A stretch of DNA of 64,000 nucleotides, from the NCBI RefSeq assembly GCF_020085105.1, contig NC_058042.1:10804501-10868500 (forward strand). Reading direction: 5' to 3'. A program made the position numbers and the translations under genes. Below the pieces are notes generated by a model. That model searched no databases. It worked only from the letters and a program-made list of their open reading frames with translations, and was not told where the DNA came from. The DNA is from Siniperca chuatsi. Its lineage: Eukaryota > Chordata > Actinopteri > Centrarchiformes > Sinipercidae. Shown in pieces: positions 30,373-43,359 of the stretch. Every line of letters begins with the position of its first letter. The first letter of the stretch is position 1.

Positions 30373-31318
30373 GGTGGTTTCTGAATGGATTAAGAATGCT
30401 AACATCAGTACATTATTACACGGCTTTGTTGAATACTCAATTCTGATTGGTCATTTACGGCATCCTACGATCTGTTATTTCTGAAGGGCAGACTGCTGCT
30501 ATGAATAACAGACCGTTGCTATGGACGCAGTTCTGATCATATGGCGCGGAATGGCCATAGGGAAGTTCGGGAATTTTCCCGGTGAGCCGATCTTACTCTA
30601 CAGATAAACATGGGTCTGAACAAGTTATTTATTGTTGCACCACAAGAAATAGGATGAATGGCAAGTATGTTGCATAATACACCATGTATGTATTTGCCTA
30701 TGTCATGGTTGGACTATTCATCATGAATTTAATGAATACAACAATATTTGATGCTCATGTCAGACAGTCCAAATGTCTGTTTCGTGCATTTTTAATAAAC
30801 AGATGAACCTGAGTCAGACAGGGAAAGTTTTGAGGAAGTCTTTGCAGGGATCTCTATGGAGACAGGTATGTATGACGATCAGCCAGTGCCACTGAACAAT
30901 AGAGTTTAAAAGTAGTTGAAGCATCGATACACAAACCTTTTGACAAGCTACCTGTCGGCTGATTGGGCTGACATGCAGCCTCATGTATATGTAGAGAAAA
31001 AGAACATGATGTTAGGGGTGAGTATTGTTACATGCAATCGTGGGGCATAGAAATACAAAAAACAACCATTATTCTAGGGAAAATAAAAGTATAACAAACA
31101 TGAACTCCAAAGACTAATTTAGGAAAGGAGCAAGAATCAAGCTCACATTAAAACAGAGGATAGTGCATACTGCACACCATAACATCTAAATATGCTTCAC
31201 ATATGTTTAACTTATTATTTTAATATAGTGACCGTCACATGATGAGATACAAGGGTTGCCATCTTGTATAGGCTGTGAGGTATTGATGTTCCAGTGCTGC
31301 TGTAGGCGACACTGTTCA

Positions 31319-34300
31319 TCAGATCATGAACTGGGAGCCAGAGAGATACTGAGAGTCTTTCCAGATGTTGGTCTCTCCACAGTTGGTGGTCCTCCTCTTA
31401 CACTGGCAGCAGCGCCTGTACTGTGCAAGCTTATCTACCAGGAGCTGACCAGCAGACCTGACCACAGGGAGACAGAGTAAAGCATTGAAGGATGAATGAA
31501 TGACCAGGAAATCATTTCTTGAAAGTAAGATAACTTTTCAAAATGGGCCTGTGGTATCATGTCTAAAACTAGGAACTAAAATTAGGAACATTAAAGTTCC
31601 AGTGTATAGTATTTAGTGGCATCTAGCAGTGAATACCGCTTGCCTCAACCGCCCTTTCCAAATGTGTAGGAGAAACTACTGTGGCTCACTGGACCTGTTG
31701 ATCAGCAACAACTTTAATGCCAGTCAGACTACATTTTTAGAGTGAGTGTGTGAATGGTTAACCAACTTATGAATAAATGAATAGATGTAAATGCGTGGGT
31801 AAATGCTGATGGAGGCTCAAGGTGATCCTATATCCACACACCTCAGGAAGCGCCTCTCCTCTTCCTCTCGTTGCTGTTTGAGCTTTGCACTGTGACTCCA
31901 CTCGTCCTCTAGTGACTTATTGATGTCCCGCTTCTTCTCAAAGTGATTAATGCGGCTCAATATTAACCTGGACAGGAAACATACCAAAGAGAGAAAAACT
32001 ACCATAGTTTCCACAGACAAAAATATGTTTTGGACTAAGGATGCTGCTTTTTTCTCCACATCCTAATTGTTAACCATTTATTTAATTTCCCCCTTCCTTT
32101 ACTCACTCAGTTTTGTTGTGTTTGAGCATTTCTCTCTCTTTCTCCAGCTGTTCTTGGCGGTTGTGCAGTTGTTCCTTCTTCCTCTGAGTAGCAGCACTGA
32201 AATTTACCTGGAAGAGCTGCCAGTACAAAGAATAACATCACAACAACTTCAATATGTAGTACACCAATTTAAAAAAAACAAGGCTTACAGTAACAGGCCT
32301 GAGAATATTTGAAGGCCTGTCAACCAAATAAAATAGGTGGAAAGGTCATTTACTCAAGTACTGTATTTCAGTACCGTTTTGAGGCACTTTACTTGAGTAT
32401 TTACATTTTATGCTAGTGTATACTTCAACTTCACAACATTTCAGAAGGAAATGTAGTAGTTACTAGTAACTTTGCAGGTTAAGATTTTACGTACAAAATA
32501 TAGGATCAACAAATAAAATACGATGCATTTTTAAAGTTTAAGCTACCCTACTGTATGTAAAGAAGTTAGAATTAGCTACGCCTCAACCAGCTGCAACATG
32601 AAACTACTGCTTACATGTTTATGCATCAATGATATAATATGATATATAATAATAACTCTCTGAAAGGGGTGTTACTGCATAATTGAATACTTTTACTTTT
32701 GATATGTTTAGTACAGTTTGGTGATAATACTTGATGTATTTTTTTGAATACAGATTTTGAATGCATGACTTTTACTTGTTAAAGAGTATTTTTACACTGT
32801 GGTATTACTACTTAAGTAAAAGATCTGAGTACCTATTCCACCACTGCAAAAAACAAAAGCAATACAGAGATTTTTAATATAATTTAAAAAACTATGATTG
32901 TGGTTATTTCTGCCATCTGCATGAGGCAACAACTGAAAATCAAGGTTTATGGCAGCAATAAGAAACAGAGGCGACCTTTTGTGCCCTCTCTCGGCTCTCA
33001 GCTTGGCTGGCTGCTGTTGCACAGCGGTTGAACCTTGAGTTGTCAGACTGGCACTCTGGAGGGTCTGTGCACTTCTTGTCCCCCACCTAAAGGACAGAAC
33101 AGACTCATTTCAGTTGGTTACCATAGAGCAGGCCAAGGCATAATACACCACCTGGGCCAGATGTGGCCTGCCCTGGTGACAGGTCCTTTTTAGCCAACCA
33201 GGTCAAAACAAAGCCAAATGAAAATTTTGTTGCTGGTGCCCTTCCTTTAAATCTCCTGAAATAATTCTCCCTGAATAATTACATGACTTAGAGAAGAAGA
33301 GAAGTAGCGTACACAACAACTGTGCATGTTGAACATAGGACACATGCATTATGAGGTTGCCTCAAGTTACATCACCTGAGGCAATTTATCAGACTCTGGT
33401 GCCACAAAAGGCTTTATATGACTTTTTTCACATATGCAGACTTTATTGTGTAAAATATGTAGATTTCCCCTTTGACAAAATGAGTGACAAAAAGAGGTTG
33501 ATGCTGTATCTCATCAGGCTTCATTCCTCTGTCTAAAGATGGGTAGTTTTCAAGCCCAGTAGCTAAAATTTATCTAGGTAATTGTATCACCTGAAAACCT
33601 ACGATGTAATCTATCCTTCTTTATTAACAAAGAAACTTGAATGATTTTGTTCATAAAACGTATTTCTTAAAATGAGTGAGCTGGAAAAAGATTCTACACT
33701 ACAGCCTACACTTGTTATATAAATCCTGTAATTAAATAACTGTGAAGGGGTAATTATATCCTTCAAAGCCTACAGATGTAATCTGTGCTTATTGTTGTTG
33801 TTCAGAGAATTTATTTCTTTTAATGAGTACTGTACTGTAAGTTGGCAGAACAGGTTTATTTAACAGGAGCTTTAATGACATGATGTGACTCTGGCACCTT
33901 CTTATGGTGCAATAAATCAAGTAACCAGGCCCCCTTTTTACATGTTTTGACAGCATCAGAGAGGAATACAGAAAGAGACAAAGAGTTTTCTGTAAAAGAT
34001 CTCAATTCTCTTAAAATATATTAAAGCCTGTTAACACCAGAGCTATTACGTTAACCAGAACAAAACATTAAAACATTATAATGAAAACCAGTTACCATGT
34101 ATTCTCCATAACTGACTACAAATGTTGTGCTGCTTTGTTTGTATTTGTGCTACCATAGAAAGACTACAAAAAATATATTTTCAACAACAAACTTTGCAAA
34201 AGTCTGAAAGTCAACTTTGTGAAGTGTTTGCTTGCCTGAGTGTCCAGAGCTCTCTTGTAATGCTTAGTTCTCTCGTGTTTCTGCTGGAGCTGCTGAGCCT

Positions 34301-37300
34301 TCTGCAAAGCTATCCTAAAACACACACATACACACCAGATGACATACTAGTTATCACAACAGATGATGATTTGAAATGCCTGAGCAGTACCGTTGTTACA
34401 GACTCACTCCTGGACCAGCTGGACCTGGTCTAGGCGCTCCATGAGAAGACGGTTCTGCTGGTCTCGAGCCTCGTGCTGCCGCTGGCTCTCTATCTGGCTC
34501 TGAAGCTCGTTCATGTAACGATGCTGCTGAATCTTCCTGACAGGAGTGAGGGGCCGAGCCGGGAAGATGAATGAAGTCTAAATACAAGCAGCCCAGACAA
34601 GAATTTTGAGAGTTGACAAGAGTTGTAAAGTGTGATTTAAAGTAATAATCCTCATGAACTCAAACCCTATTTTTGATACTATTTATGGATGCCATTATTT
34701 CAATAGACATTTACATTCGGTAATTACCTCTCTGCACGGGTTTCACAGGAAATTCACAGCGTAAATGAACTTCATTGATATCGCCAGTGAGTTGTATCAG
34801 AGCTGTATTGTTACTGCTCAAGCAAACCGAACATCCTACTGTTTCTGCTTCACATTAAAAGCATTCAACTGGCAAAACTCGGGGTGGCTTTATATTGTGA
34901 AGCAGTCACAGGAAACACAATGTATTTGTCACCGAGGTTAGCGCTAACCATGATCGTTCATCAAAAATATGTCTACAAAACAAGACATGGTCATTTCTAC
35001 ATTTTTTGAGAGCGGATCAATTTTAAATATTGCAGGAAGTATTGGAACAGAAAGGAGAAACCATAGTGAGCTGTTAGCAGGCTGCACACCTCCAACTCCT
35101 CAGGAAGGTAGACTCTTATTTTGCCCTGCTGTTGTGGGGAAAACTACTTGCGCCGTGTGCAACATGAACTCAGATCGCAGGAAAAGGCCAATTACTGACT
35201 TCTTTATTAAAACAACATAAGTTTGTTTGGCTGCACTGTAAACAGATACAACAGGTGCTCTTCTGTTGTATTTCTTACAAACTAGCTGCTCAAGGAGTGT
35301 TAGCTACCAGGATTGAAATCTTAAGGATTACAACTTTAATGTCCAGGTTCTACTCACAGGGAAGAGAGGACAGTACGTCTTCTCTTTCTTCTCTGACAGT
35401 TGCAGGTTAAATGTAGCAACCTGCTTTGCATGCTCACGTTGCTCATTCAGCTTTGCCTGCCAGATGAACACACAAAAACACACTCCTTTTATCATCATAT
35501 TGACTGAAAAAGAAAAGACATTGAGAGCATATCATATTCACCAGGGTAAAAAATTTACTTTTTCCGAGGGCAGTTTCTTTGGACCATTAATCGATTTTTA
35601 GGGACATTGTGATCTGTTTTATTGAAACATGATATAATGTTGGCAACAACAACATGCAAGGCACTTAAATTTGTTTCATACTTCCCACACTTCTTTCCCA
35701 GTGCTGTAAAGAGGATGAAGCTGTTTTCTCAGCTCTCTGGCCCTTACTAGTCTGGAACCACCCTTAACCTCAATTGTTTGGTTTTTATTGCAGCTTTTAC
35801 TTAACTTGACATAATGGTTTGAGTTTTTTTCTTACTTCTGCCGATGGCCGTGTGGAACAAACTGTTTCTACATCCTCAGTCTGTGTGTTGTGTTGTTTTC
35901 TGATCCCATTTTTTCTTGACTAGAAACCACAAAAAAATCCCCAGAGCACTCACAAACCTAAGTAAGGTTACCCTCAGTAACCTGCAGTGGACAGTATAAA
36001 ATAGGTATTTAAAAGTGGCCAAAATGAAATACAAAAAAAGGGTATGTCTATTGTATTTCTATTTATTCAAGCATTTAAAAACTATTAAGGGAATTTTTTT
36101 TATAGTATTAAAGTGCCCACTTGACCTCAATTAGCCACAATAGCATCTCAATGACTATTGGATGGATTGCTATTTAGTTCAGACCTTCATTTATAATAAC
36201 TTTGGTGATCCCCTGACTTCATTTAGCGCCATCATCAGGTCAAAATTAACTTTTAGCCAATACTTTGATTTATTACCAAACACTTGGAAAACTAATGACA
36301 TTCCCACTTTGTGTTGTGTACTTTGTGTTTGTGTTAATTACCAAATGTTAGCATGCTAACATGCTAAACTATGATGGTGACCACGGTGACCATTATACCT
36401 GCTAAACATCAGCATGTTAGCATTGTCTTTATGAGCATGTTACCATGCTGACATTAGCATTTAGCTCAAAGAGGCTGTACTTAGCCATTAGGAGGCGTGG
36501 CTGTAGACTGTGTGTTCAGAATGCAAGATGATTTTTGGAGGTGGCACGATTGCATACAAATTAAATGGTGAGATGCGACAGGCCTGCAAAGTTGCCCAAG
36601 GCAGCGCAAATTGAGGTGTGACCACATGAATGAATGAATGTGCTACATAAACGTACAGAGAAGAGAGGAAAAACAAGAGAGGCTGGAGGAAAATTACAAA
36701 AAGAACAGATGTCCCAGGTGAGTTCTGAGATCAGTCAGACACAGAACTTAACAAAAACACACACAGACATTTCCGTTTCTAGCTAGCTCAGAGCTAACGT
36801 CTGTGCAGTCGCTGCATTGGATGTTTGGGCCAAATCAACACGGATTGACAAACAGTCCAGCAGTTAAATTTGTACGAATGATGCAAGACGAAAATTTGCT
36901 TAGTTTTTTGTCTGAACACACATTTAGTCTTGTTGTCATAAAAACAAACACACCAAGTGCACACATATATGCACACAAACACAAGCACACGCCTGTTCTT
37001 CGTCCATGTACTGCTTGTCTCTCTGTTGTTCTTTAAGCAGTAAGAATTTCTCCTGAGCTTTCTCCTCTGCCTGCTGCTGTTCCCTCATGTAGACTGGAAC
37101 ATTTCTTTGTGCCCGCTGCATACACAGGTAGCACAGCTCCTACGATGGCAAGGCCAAAGGAAACTGAAAATTATACACTGTAATTAATTAGTAATGTAAA
37201 TATATAGTTATTTTCCTCACAGGCTTTCAAACGACATTTTTTGTGGTTTATATTATACATACTCACCTGTCCAGCACGGGTGTGGCCAGAGCAGCTAGCA

Positions 37301-40300
37301 TTCACACGAGGGTCCTCCAGCTTGGGAGCGGCCTCTGGTGGTGAGATGGAGGTTGTAGGCCTGGGAGTGGAAACAGATTCTTTACTACTGTATACTGTAC
37401 ATCAAAGAGAATGACTCCCCTGTACATGTGCAGTTTATCTTACTATGGTAAAGTGGATTATCTAACCAGTGTGATTTCCTACTGCATAAGAAATTTAAAT
37501 GAAATGTTCAATTCTTCATTATTTATTATATTGGTGTAGTGTGACATGCCTGCCTGCATGAACATATAATTTTACATTTGTCAGATCCTTCCTAAAGCTT
37601 AATTTGAGCTGAGTTTGAGTGTTATTGAGCCAAAAAACGAGATGTACGGAAGAGAATTTTAATAGAACCCAAATAAATAAACTTGTTATACAGTGTTTGA
37701 TTTTATACCAATTTAAGGGACCAGAACTTTTGAATTAAAAAAGAAAAATTAACTTCATCACAGTAGGTTAATCACAAAATAATTCAGCTGTTGTATTTGT
37801 ATAAAGTTTCACATAGGGCCTTTTTGCACCATGGACATGTGTTTGAGGTGTGAAGGGGGATCTGTTTCTGAGGATATTATAACAGAATGAGTCTGTAATG
37901 ACACTGAAAATGCTGGTGCACAGAGGGTCTTAGTGGTCTTGCAACAAGATAAAATATAACAGGGGAATTGTTTGAAACTATAGGGAGGATCTTCCCTCTT
38001 GTGATTACACTCTGTCCCATTCTCGATTTAAGAATTTGTATCATGAGGAAGGTGTGTTTGTGTGTAGGTTTGTGCGTGTGTGTGTGTTTCATATTCTTAT
38101 ATCCCGTTGGGGACTTTAACCTGAATGCACACAAACCCATGGGGACTTGTGTCATCATGGGGACAAAATTGAAGTCCTCATGGGTAGAAGCAGCTTTTTG
38201 GCTTTTTGAGGGTTAAGACTTGGTTTTAGGGTACAGGTTACAATTGGGTTAAGGTTAGGGTTAGGGTAAGGGTTAAGGTTAGGCACTTAGTTGTGATGGT
38301 TAAGGGGCTAGAGAAAGCATTTGTCAATGACTGTCCCCCACATGGATAGTGAAACAAACTTTTGTGTGTGTGTGTATGTGTGTGTGTACGTGCATGTGTG
38401 TAGATGCTGACAGTGCAGGGACATAATGACAGAAGCGGAATCTGTCTCACAGGTAGTTGTGCATCATTGATGGAGCTGGAAGCTGCCTCGGGGCAGTAAC
38501 AATACAAGACCACCACTGAGCTCTCAGCTCTCACTGACTCATCTACCTGCAAACAACAGCTCTGTGCACTGCAAAATGAACCTCTCCATAGAGTGTGTGT
38601 GTTTGTCTGTCTGTGTGCTTTTGTGTCTTTGTGTGTGTGGTACTTGTCTGCGGCCTCCATAGGGGGTTCTGGATTCAGTTCGTCAGACAAGCTGACAGCT
38701 TTCATCTTGGCAGGCTGCAGTGTCTGATGAGATTTAGATTCTCTCTGTTGGGGAACTCCTGTAGAGACACACAACACTGTGAGTAGGTTTACTGTTCAAA
38801 CTATTAATTCTGTTTTTAATTGAGATGGGTTTCAATAGCCAGTTCCAAGTTGGTAAAATGCCTAAACTCATTAAGCTCTAACAAATCACTTCTCCAGTCT
38901 TTTATCATTAGCTGTATATTAAAGCTGTCCATTCGTAAACATTGCCTTTCGAACACCAAATTTGAAGTAAAAACTTGAGTCATTTAGTATAACGTGAGAA
39001 CGAGGGCTCCACCTTAACCTGCTGGTGCAACCAGTTCATCTTGAAGTACAACGATACAACTTAAAGGAATAGTTTGACATACACTTACGCTTATTCGCTT
39101 TCCTGCCAAAAGTTGGATGAGAATTTTGATACTACTCATGTGTGTACAATAAATATGAAGCTGCAGCAAATAAATGGTTACCTTATCTTAGCATAAACAA
39201 GCAGGAAAAACAGGTAGCCTTGTATGTACAAAAACCTCCTTGAGTCTTGTTGTCACTGTAAGGTTGCGACTCCAGGAAGTCACTGCTCCCACCAAGAAAT
39301 AGTTTGGTACATAACTCCCAATAAAACCACAACTTGTCATTTTCACACATAGCTTTTGGTACGGATTAAACAAACGAGATATAAAGTGTTAATTAGTAAG
39401 TGCCACTAGGTGGATTTTGTTATCTTTGGACAGAGCCATGCTAGCTCTTTCCCCCTCCTTCCAGTCTATGCTATGCTAAGCTAATCAGCCGCTGGCTTGT
39501 AACTTCACATTTAATGAAGAGATACATGAGTCAGCAAACATTTCAGTAAGACATCAAATAACCCTTATTTCCCAACATGTTGATGATAACTACTCATCCA
39601 AACAGCTAAAGCAATTAATACAAATTGCCTATATGATAAATGAGAAGTAACATAATTTCCACCACATCATGTTTATTTCAGCTTCTATAGCTACTGCAGC
39701 TCCCGCTCACCCTCACAGTGAGTAACAAATGTCTTTTCTTTTCTTTTTTTTACTTTGCAGCAAGTTTATAAGAGATTTGAAAGGATTTGGACTTGATTCA
39801 ATACTTAATTTAAACTCATTAAAATGTTATCAAGCCTTGTGCTAAAAGCTCCTTCACCTCCTGCATTCCTCTGGTCTGGAGCTGGTGACAAGCACCATAG
39901 TTCTTTGTCACCAGCTTTGTTGTCTGGCTGAGGAGAGCAGACAGTTGGCAGGGTTATGGGGTTGGCAGTCTGTGGCCTCTGAAGCCTGGACAGTCCACCA
40001 GACATTAAAGAGACACTGCTCCCAGGTCTCTGGAGGGGCAAAAGTACCATGATCTGTGCGAATACATATACTGTACATTCATTATATACTGTAACATGCA
40101 AACAAACATGCACTTCTTTATACTCACGTTGTTAAAGGCTAACAACAGCCTGCCAGTTCCATCCATAGCATTAATAAAATCTCTTTTGAACTTCATCCGC
40201 ACCTTTGAACAACATCAGATAAGATTATATTTAACAGAAAACCAGTGGTCATAATCCACAACAGTGTGAATCCCAGCATAAGAAATACAGTATGAGCATG

Positions 40301-42605
40301 CGAACCACCTTGTTGTTTATAAAGGACAAAACTCCAATTCCTTGTAAGGTGAGGAAAACATTTTGTTCAGAGGCCAAAGCTCTGAAGAGGAGCAGAAGAG
40401 TTTCTCTAATGCAGCCCTCCACTACGTCTCGACTGAAAGGAGCCTCTTGTGATACAGCTGCAAAGTTGAGTTGCACCACTGGTAGGTGTGTTGCTGCAAG
40501 GGACACACACATAAATCTTTATTGTTCTTTTGTTAATATGTCAATAAAAAATCCACCCCACTATAAGATTCAAATCAAAACCTTGTATATATCTTTCATG
40601 AGTGCAGCTATGATTGACCAGCATATACTCTTTTCTCCCTGTTTTTACTTAAAACCCCTGAAAACTTGGCTTCAAATTATAGTATATAGCAAAGTATTTC
40701 TCTATACCATTAAATAAAAAACATCTTTAGTTATTGTGTAGAACACTACTAACACTGAAAAACTAATCTCAATTGACTTCATCAGAACTGTGTGCTTGTG
40801 GTTTGATCAGATTTGATTGACAACGACTAAACCACCAACTGTCATCAGATTTGGATTCAAATATTTCTAAATCCTGATTGGTGCATGGAAGGATGTGATA
40901 TCACCTGTTTCTAACCGAGCCTCGCCCACTTCAAACCAGTGAGAAGTGCACAAAGAAAAAAAGAAATACAGAAATCTCTCATGTGAAATAACCAAAACTG
41001 TTCTAACTAGCGGGTCTTTGTGTAGGACCCCATCACTCATAGTAAGAAGCTGATTGAAAGAATATGTTTTCAGGGCCTTTCATTTTCCTGATATGTGTAT
41101 CTTTTATCCATGTGGCAGCACTCTTTTCTGTTTTTCAAATGACCACTACTGTGTTAAAGGCTGTGTAAAAACAAAGTGTCAGGAAATAAATCCTCAAAAG
41201 CCAGAAACTCCATTTCAAAGGTTGGCTATGAAAAAAAAAGAAAAGTTACAGATTAACAAGATCCATTCTTATCGCCTCAACTCAACTTAGACAAAAATAC
41301 TGTCTTGTTCAAAGGAACTAACTAACAAACTAATTAAAGGAAAAGTTCAATATTTTGGGAAATGCGCTTAATTGCTTTCTTGCCGAGATATGAGACGATT
41401 GATGCCACTCTTGTGTTGTGTGCTAAATATGAAGCTACTGCCAGTTGCTGGCTAACGTAGCTATAACTTCCTTGAGTCTTTTCTGAACTGGTCCTGACCA
41501 AGCCAGTCTGGCACATAACACCCCATAAAAAAGCGATTTGGGTTTTTACATTTTGTTTTTTTGTACAGAATTAACAAACAAGATAAAACACGTTGATTAA
41601 TGAGCTTTAGAGGTGCTGGTAGGCAGATTTTGTTACCTTTGGACAGAGCTAGGCTAGCTGTTCCGCATCGTTTCCAGTCTTTATGCTAAGCTAAGTTACC
41701 AGCTGTTGGCGATAACTTCATATTTACCTACAAACACAAGAGTGGTATTGATCTTCTCATCTATAACTGTCCAACTGCTACTGGCCATGATGTCATCAAT
41801 GGAAGTAAAGGAGCATCTCAAACACTGAAACATTTGAACTATTAAAAATATAATATTAATATTATACGGTCTAGACCCGCTCTATAGGAAAAGTACAGTT
41901 ATGAATTGGTTATGAATTGGTGCTATATTAAGAGGATTACCATTAGCAACAACGATTATTCACTTACCAATTTTCCAGAAGACAATATCACCTAAAGCAT
42001 TTTCAAAATTGTATATTATGATATTTTACTATATTATAACATAAATTCATGTTGCTTTTCTTATGGCTCTTCTTAAAAATGTGCTCACCTGCAGCCAGTG
42101 GTCTGACCTGCTTTAAACCCAGAGACTGGACTAGTTTCCCAGCCAGGAGGAAAATGGGTCTTTGGATCATTGTGAACTTGCTTCCTATGTCCAACTTCTG
42201 CTGAGAGAAGGTGAAGGTCCCCAGTCCTGCTAGGTGGACCCCCTATCACAATGGATCAATCAATCAGTCAATTTCAGATAGATAGATAGATAGATGGATA
42301 GATGGATGGATAAGTGAGGCTAACCTTCTGTAAGGTCATCTGACGTTCAATGTAGGCGGATACATCAGCCCAGATACTTTTAATATCTGAAAAACACATA
42401 TTTGGTTATAGCAACATAGAGACGTCGTGATTGACACGCATGTGCACTTTATTAGCAGTGTATGCACAGAATATAAACTACCAGCAGCTGAATGAACAGT
42501 TTAAAAAAATAAAAAGAAATTTGTCCGACCGTTTTCAGAGAGCAGGGAGAGAGTAGTTAAAGTCCGTCTGTCCGCTTCTGACACCAGCCGCAGTATGTCA
42601 GTCAT
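31319..42605 (-). CDS. ccdc81: Coiled-coil domain-containing protein 81
   Basis: Sixteen coding exons (transcription order): 42530-42605, 42325-42386, 42089-42242, 40309-40493, 40128-40202, 39858-40029, 38644-38758, 37267-37360, 36993-37139, 35358-35456, 34408-34577, 34236-34314, 32976-33086, 32107-32207, 31842-31967 and 31319-31457. They sum to 1905 nt, 634 residues; human CCDC81 is about 650. All junctions keep frame. Residues about 29-97 (SIWADVSAYIERQ, then GVHLAGLGTFTFSQQKLDIG) form the first HU-like domain; about 98-185 (HLPVVQLNFAAVSQEAP ... GIGVLSFINNKVVRMKFKRD) form the second. ELCYLCMQRAQRNVPVY at about 311 opens the long Glu/Gln/Arg-rich coiled-coil half. The C-terminus has a Cys pattern, RRCCQCKRRTTNCGETN. 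The HU-like pair plus this tail identifies CCDC81, a centrosome/cilium-associated protein (family knowledge; mechanism unclear). The introns after the 36993-37139 and 34236-34314 exons use GC donors. The start is the first ATG in the exon whose frame continues; transcript ends are not defined. Confidence 0.93.
32335..32850. repeat. Dispersed repeat (family 3, 'tacttttacttaagtaa')
   Basis: Segments such as 'acttgagtatttacatttta' and 'tacttaagtaaaagatctga' recur near 43725-43940, 55945-56590, 57783-58115 and 62395-62985. It lies in a ccdc81 intron. Ends approximate. Confidence 0.55.
34969..35220 (+). CDS. Hypothetical 83-residue ORF with PIP-box-like ends, antisense in ccdc81 intron
   Basis: ATG at 34969, TAA at 35218. 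I do not recognise the product. It lies wholly in the intron between ccdc81 exons 35358-35456 and 34408-34577, on the opposite strand. Its N-terminus contains QDMVISTFFES and its C-terminus KRPITDFFIKTT. Both resemble a PCNA-interacting (PIP) motif with hydrophobic-x-x-Phe-Phe spacing, the second with the Thr-Asp pair seen in PIP degrons, but neither has the usual Gln at position 1. Four Cys lie between. No Kozak or promoter evidence is decisive. It may be a chance ORF, or an intronless remnant of a retrocopied gene. Confidence 0.2.
   Translation: MSTKQDMVISTFFESGSILNIAGSIGTERRNHSELLAGCTPPTPQEGRLLFCPAVVGKTTCAVCNMNSDRRKRPITDFFIKTT
36120..36500. repeat. Dispersed repeat (family 2) in ccdc81 intron
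   Basis: Contains 'gttagcatgctaacatgcta', 'ctgctaaacatcagcatgtt' and 'agcatgttaccatgctgaca'. Ends approximate. Confidence 0.5.
38041..38400. repeat. GT-rich and telomere-like repeat block in ccdc81 intron
   Basis: GT-rich tracts flank degenerate 'atggggacttgtg' units (about 38105-38180) and a degenerate TTAGGG-like array at about 38238-38285 (ggttagggttagggtaaggg). No exon is inside. Confidence 0.6.
39062..39590. repeat. Inverted-repeat MITE (family 1) in ccdc81 intron
   Basis: Begins 'taaaggaatagtttgacata' and contains 'ttaattagtaagtgccacta' and 'ccatgctagctctttccccc'. Ends approximate. Confidence 0.55.
41335..41765. repeat. Inverted-repeat MITE (family 1) in ccdc81 intron
   Basis: Begins 'taaaggaaaagttcaatatt' and contains 'aatgagctttagaggtgctg' and 'ctaggctagctgttccgcat'. 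Ends approximate. Confidence 0.55.
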
Positions 42606-42717
42606 CTCCGTCAAACAGTCAGAAAATTCCTCACAGGATGAAGCTTACAAAACCGTTTCTATAAGAAATGTCTTCTTCCTGCTTGGATGCAACTGGAAGA
42701 GATCAAGCCGAGCCGCG

Positions 42718-42732
42718 GTTGCCCGTAGCAAT
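42718..42732 (-). promoter_or_regulatory. Candidate RFX X-box of ccdc81
   Basis: GTTGCCCGTAGCAAT resembles the imperfect palindrome GTTRCC-N(1-3)-RGYAAC bound by RFX factors, which drive ciliary genes. It lies about 113 bp upstream of the ccdc81 start codon, a usual distance. Second half-site differs at the last base (T for C). Confidence 0.45.
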
Positions 42733-42858
42733 GCACCCCCGCAGCGACGCGGGTTTCTATAGCGTGCGTCGTAATGCCTCTCTGTCACTGCGGATGAAAC
42801 AAAACTACAACAAAGGAGGTTTTATAAGTTCAAGTTTCATCTTGTAGTTGTTATCATT

Positions 42859-43094
<236 letters not shown>

Positions 43095-43247
43095 TTTTTT
43101 TTTTTTTAGGTCTACTATAAATATGAACAGGAAATGTTTATCTAGGCTATTTGAACTGTTGGTTATTGAACTGGGAAGGAGTTCAAAAGGGAAACTTCAT
43201 GGAAACTTCATGGAAACTTCAGGGTGTGTTATGTTATTCTTCTCTTT

Positions 43248-43299
43248 CAGTTTCAGTTCAACCAGCTTCAGCTTCAACTGTAAACTTCTACCATATATA
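43248..43299 (+). promoter_or_regulatory. Candidate core promoter of receptor gene A
   Basis: TATATA at 43294-43299 is followed about 60 bp later by the start codon at 43360. About 45 bp upstream, CAGTTTCAGTTCAA (from about 43248) resembles an interferon-stimulated response element (AGTTTCNNTTCN). Position and order fit an inducible immune promoter; the motif match is imperfect. Confidence 0.35.
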
Positions 43300-43359
43300 G
43301 TGCGTCTTTGCCAAGAAGACACTGTTTACTCTCCTGGATCCTTGATGTGAGGTGTTATA

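Larger units (their letters stand above)
10120..31318. other. 21-kb interval without a supportable gene
   Basis: Read on both strands, I find only short ORFs without family motifs, splice structure or codon bias. The interval is built from dispersed repeats (listed separately), CA/GT microsatellites, inverted repeats and two DNA-transposon copies with clear 8-bp target duplications. The first few hundred bases upstream of 10119 should contain the prss23 promoter and 5' UTR, but I see no decisive TATA box there. Confidence 0.6.

Noticed and set aside
31256..31480. 74-residue plus-strand ORF
   Set aside because: Antisense shadow of the last ccdc81 exon.
38238..38777. 179-residue minus-strand ORF
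   Set aside because: Only 38644-38758 is a ccdc81 exon; the remainder is read-through of microsatellite and telomere-like repeat.
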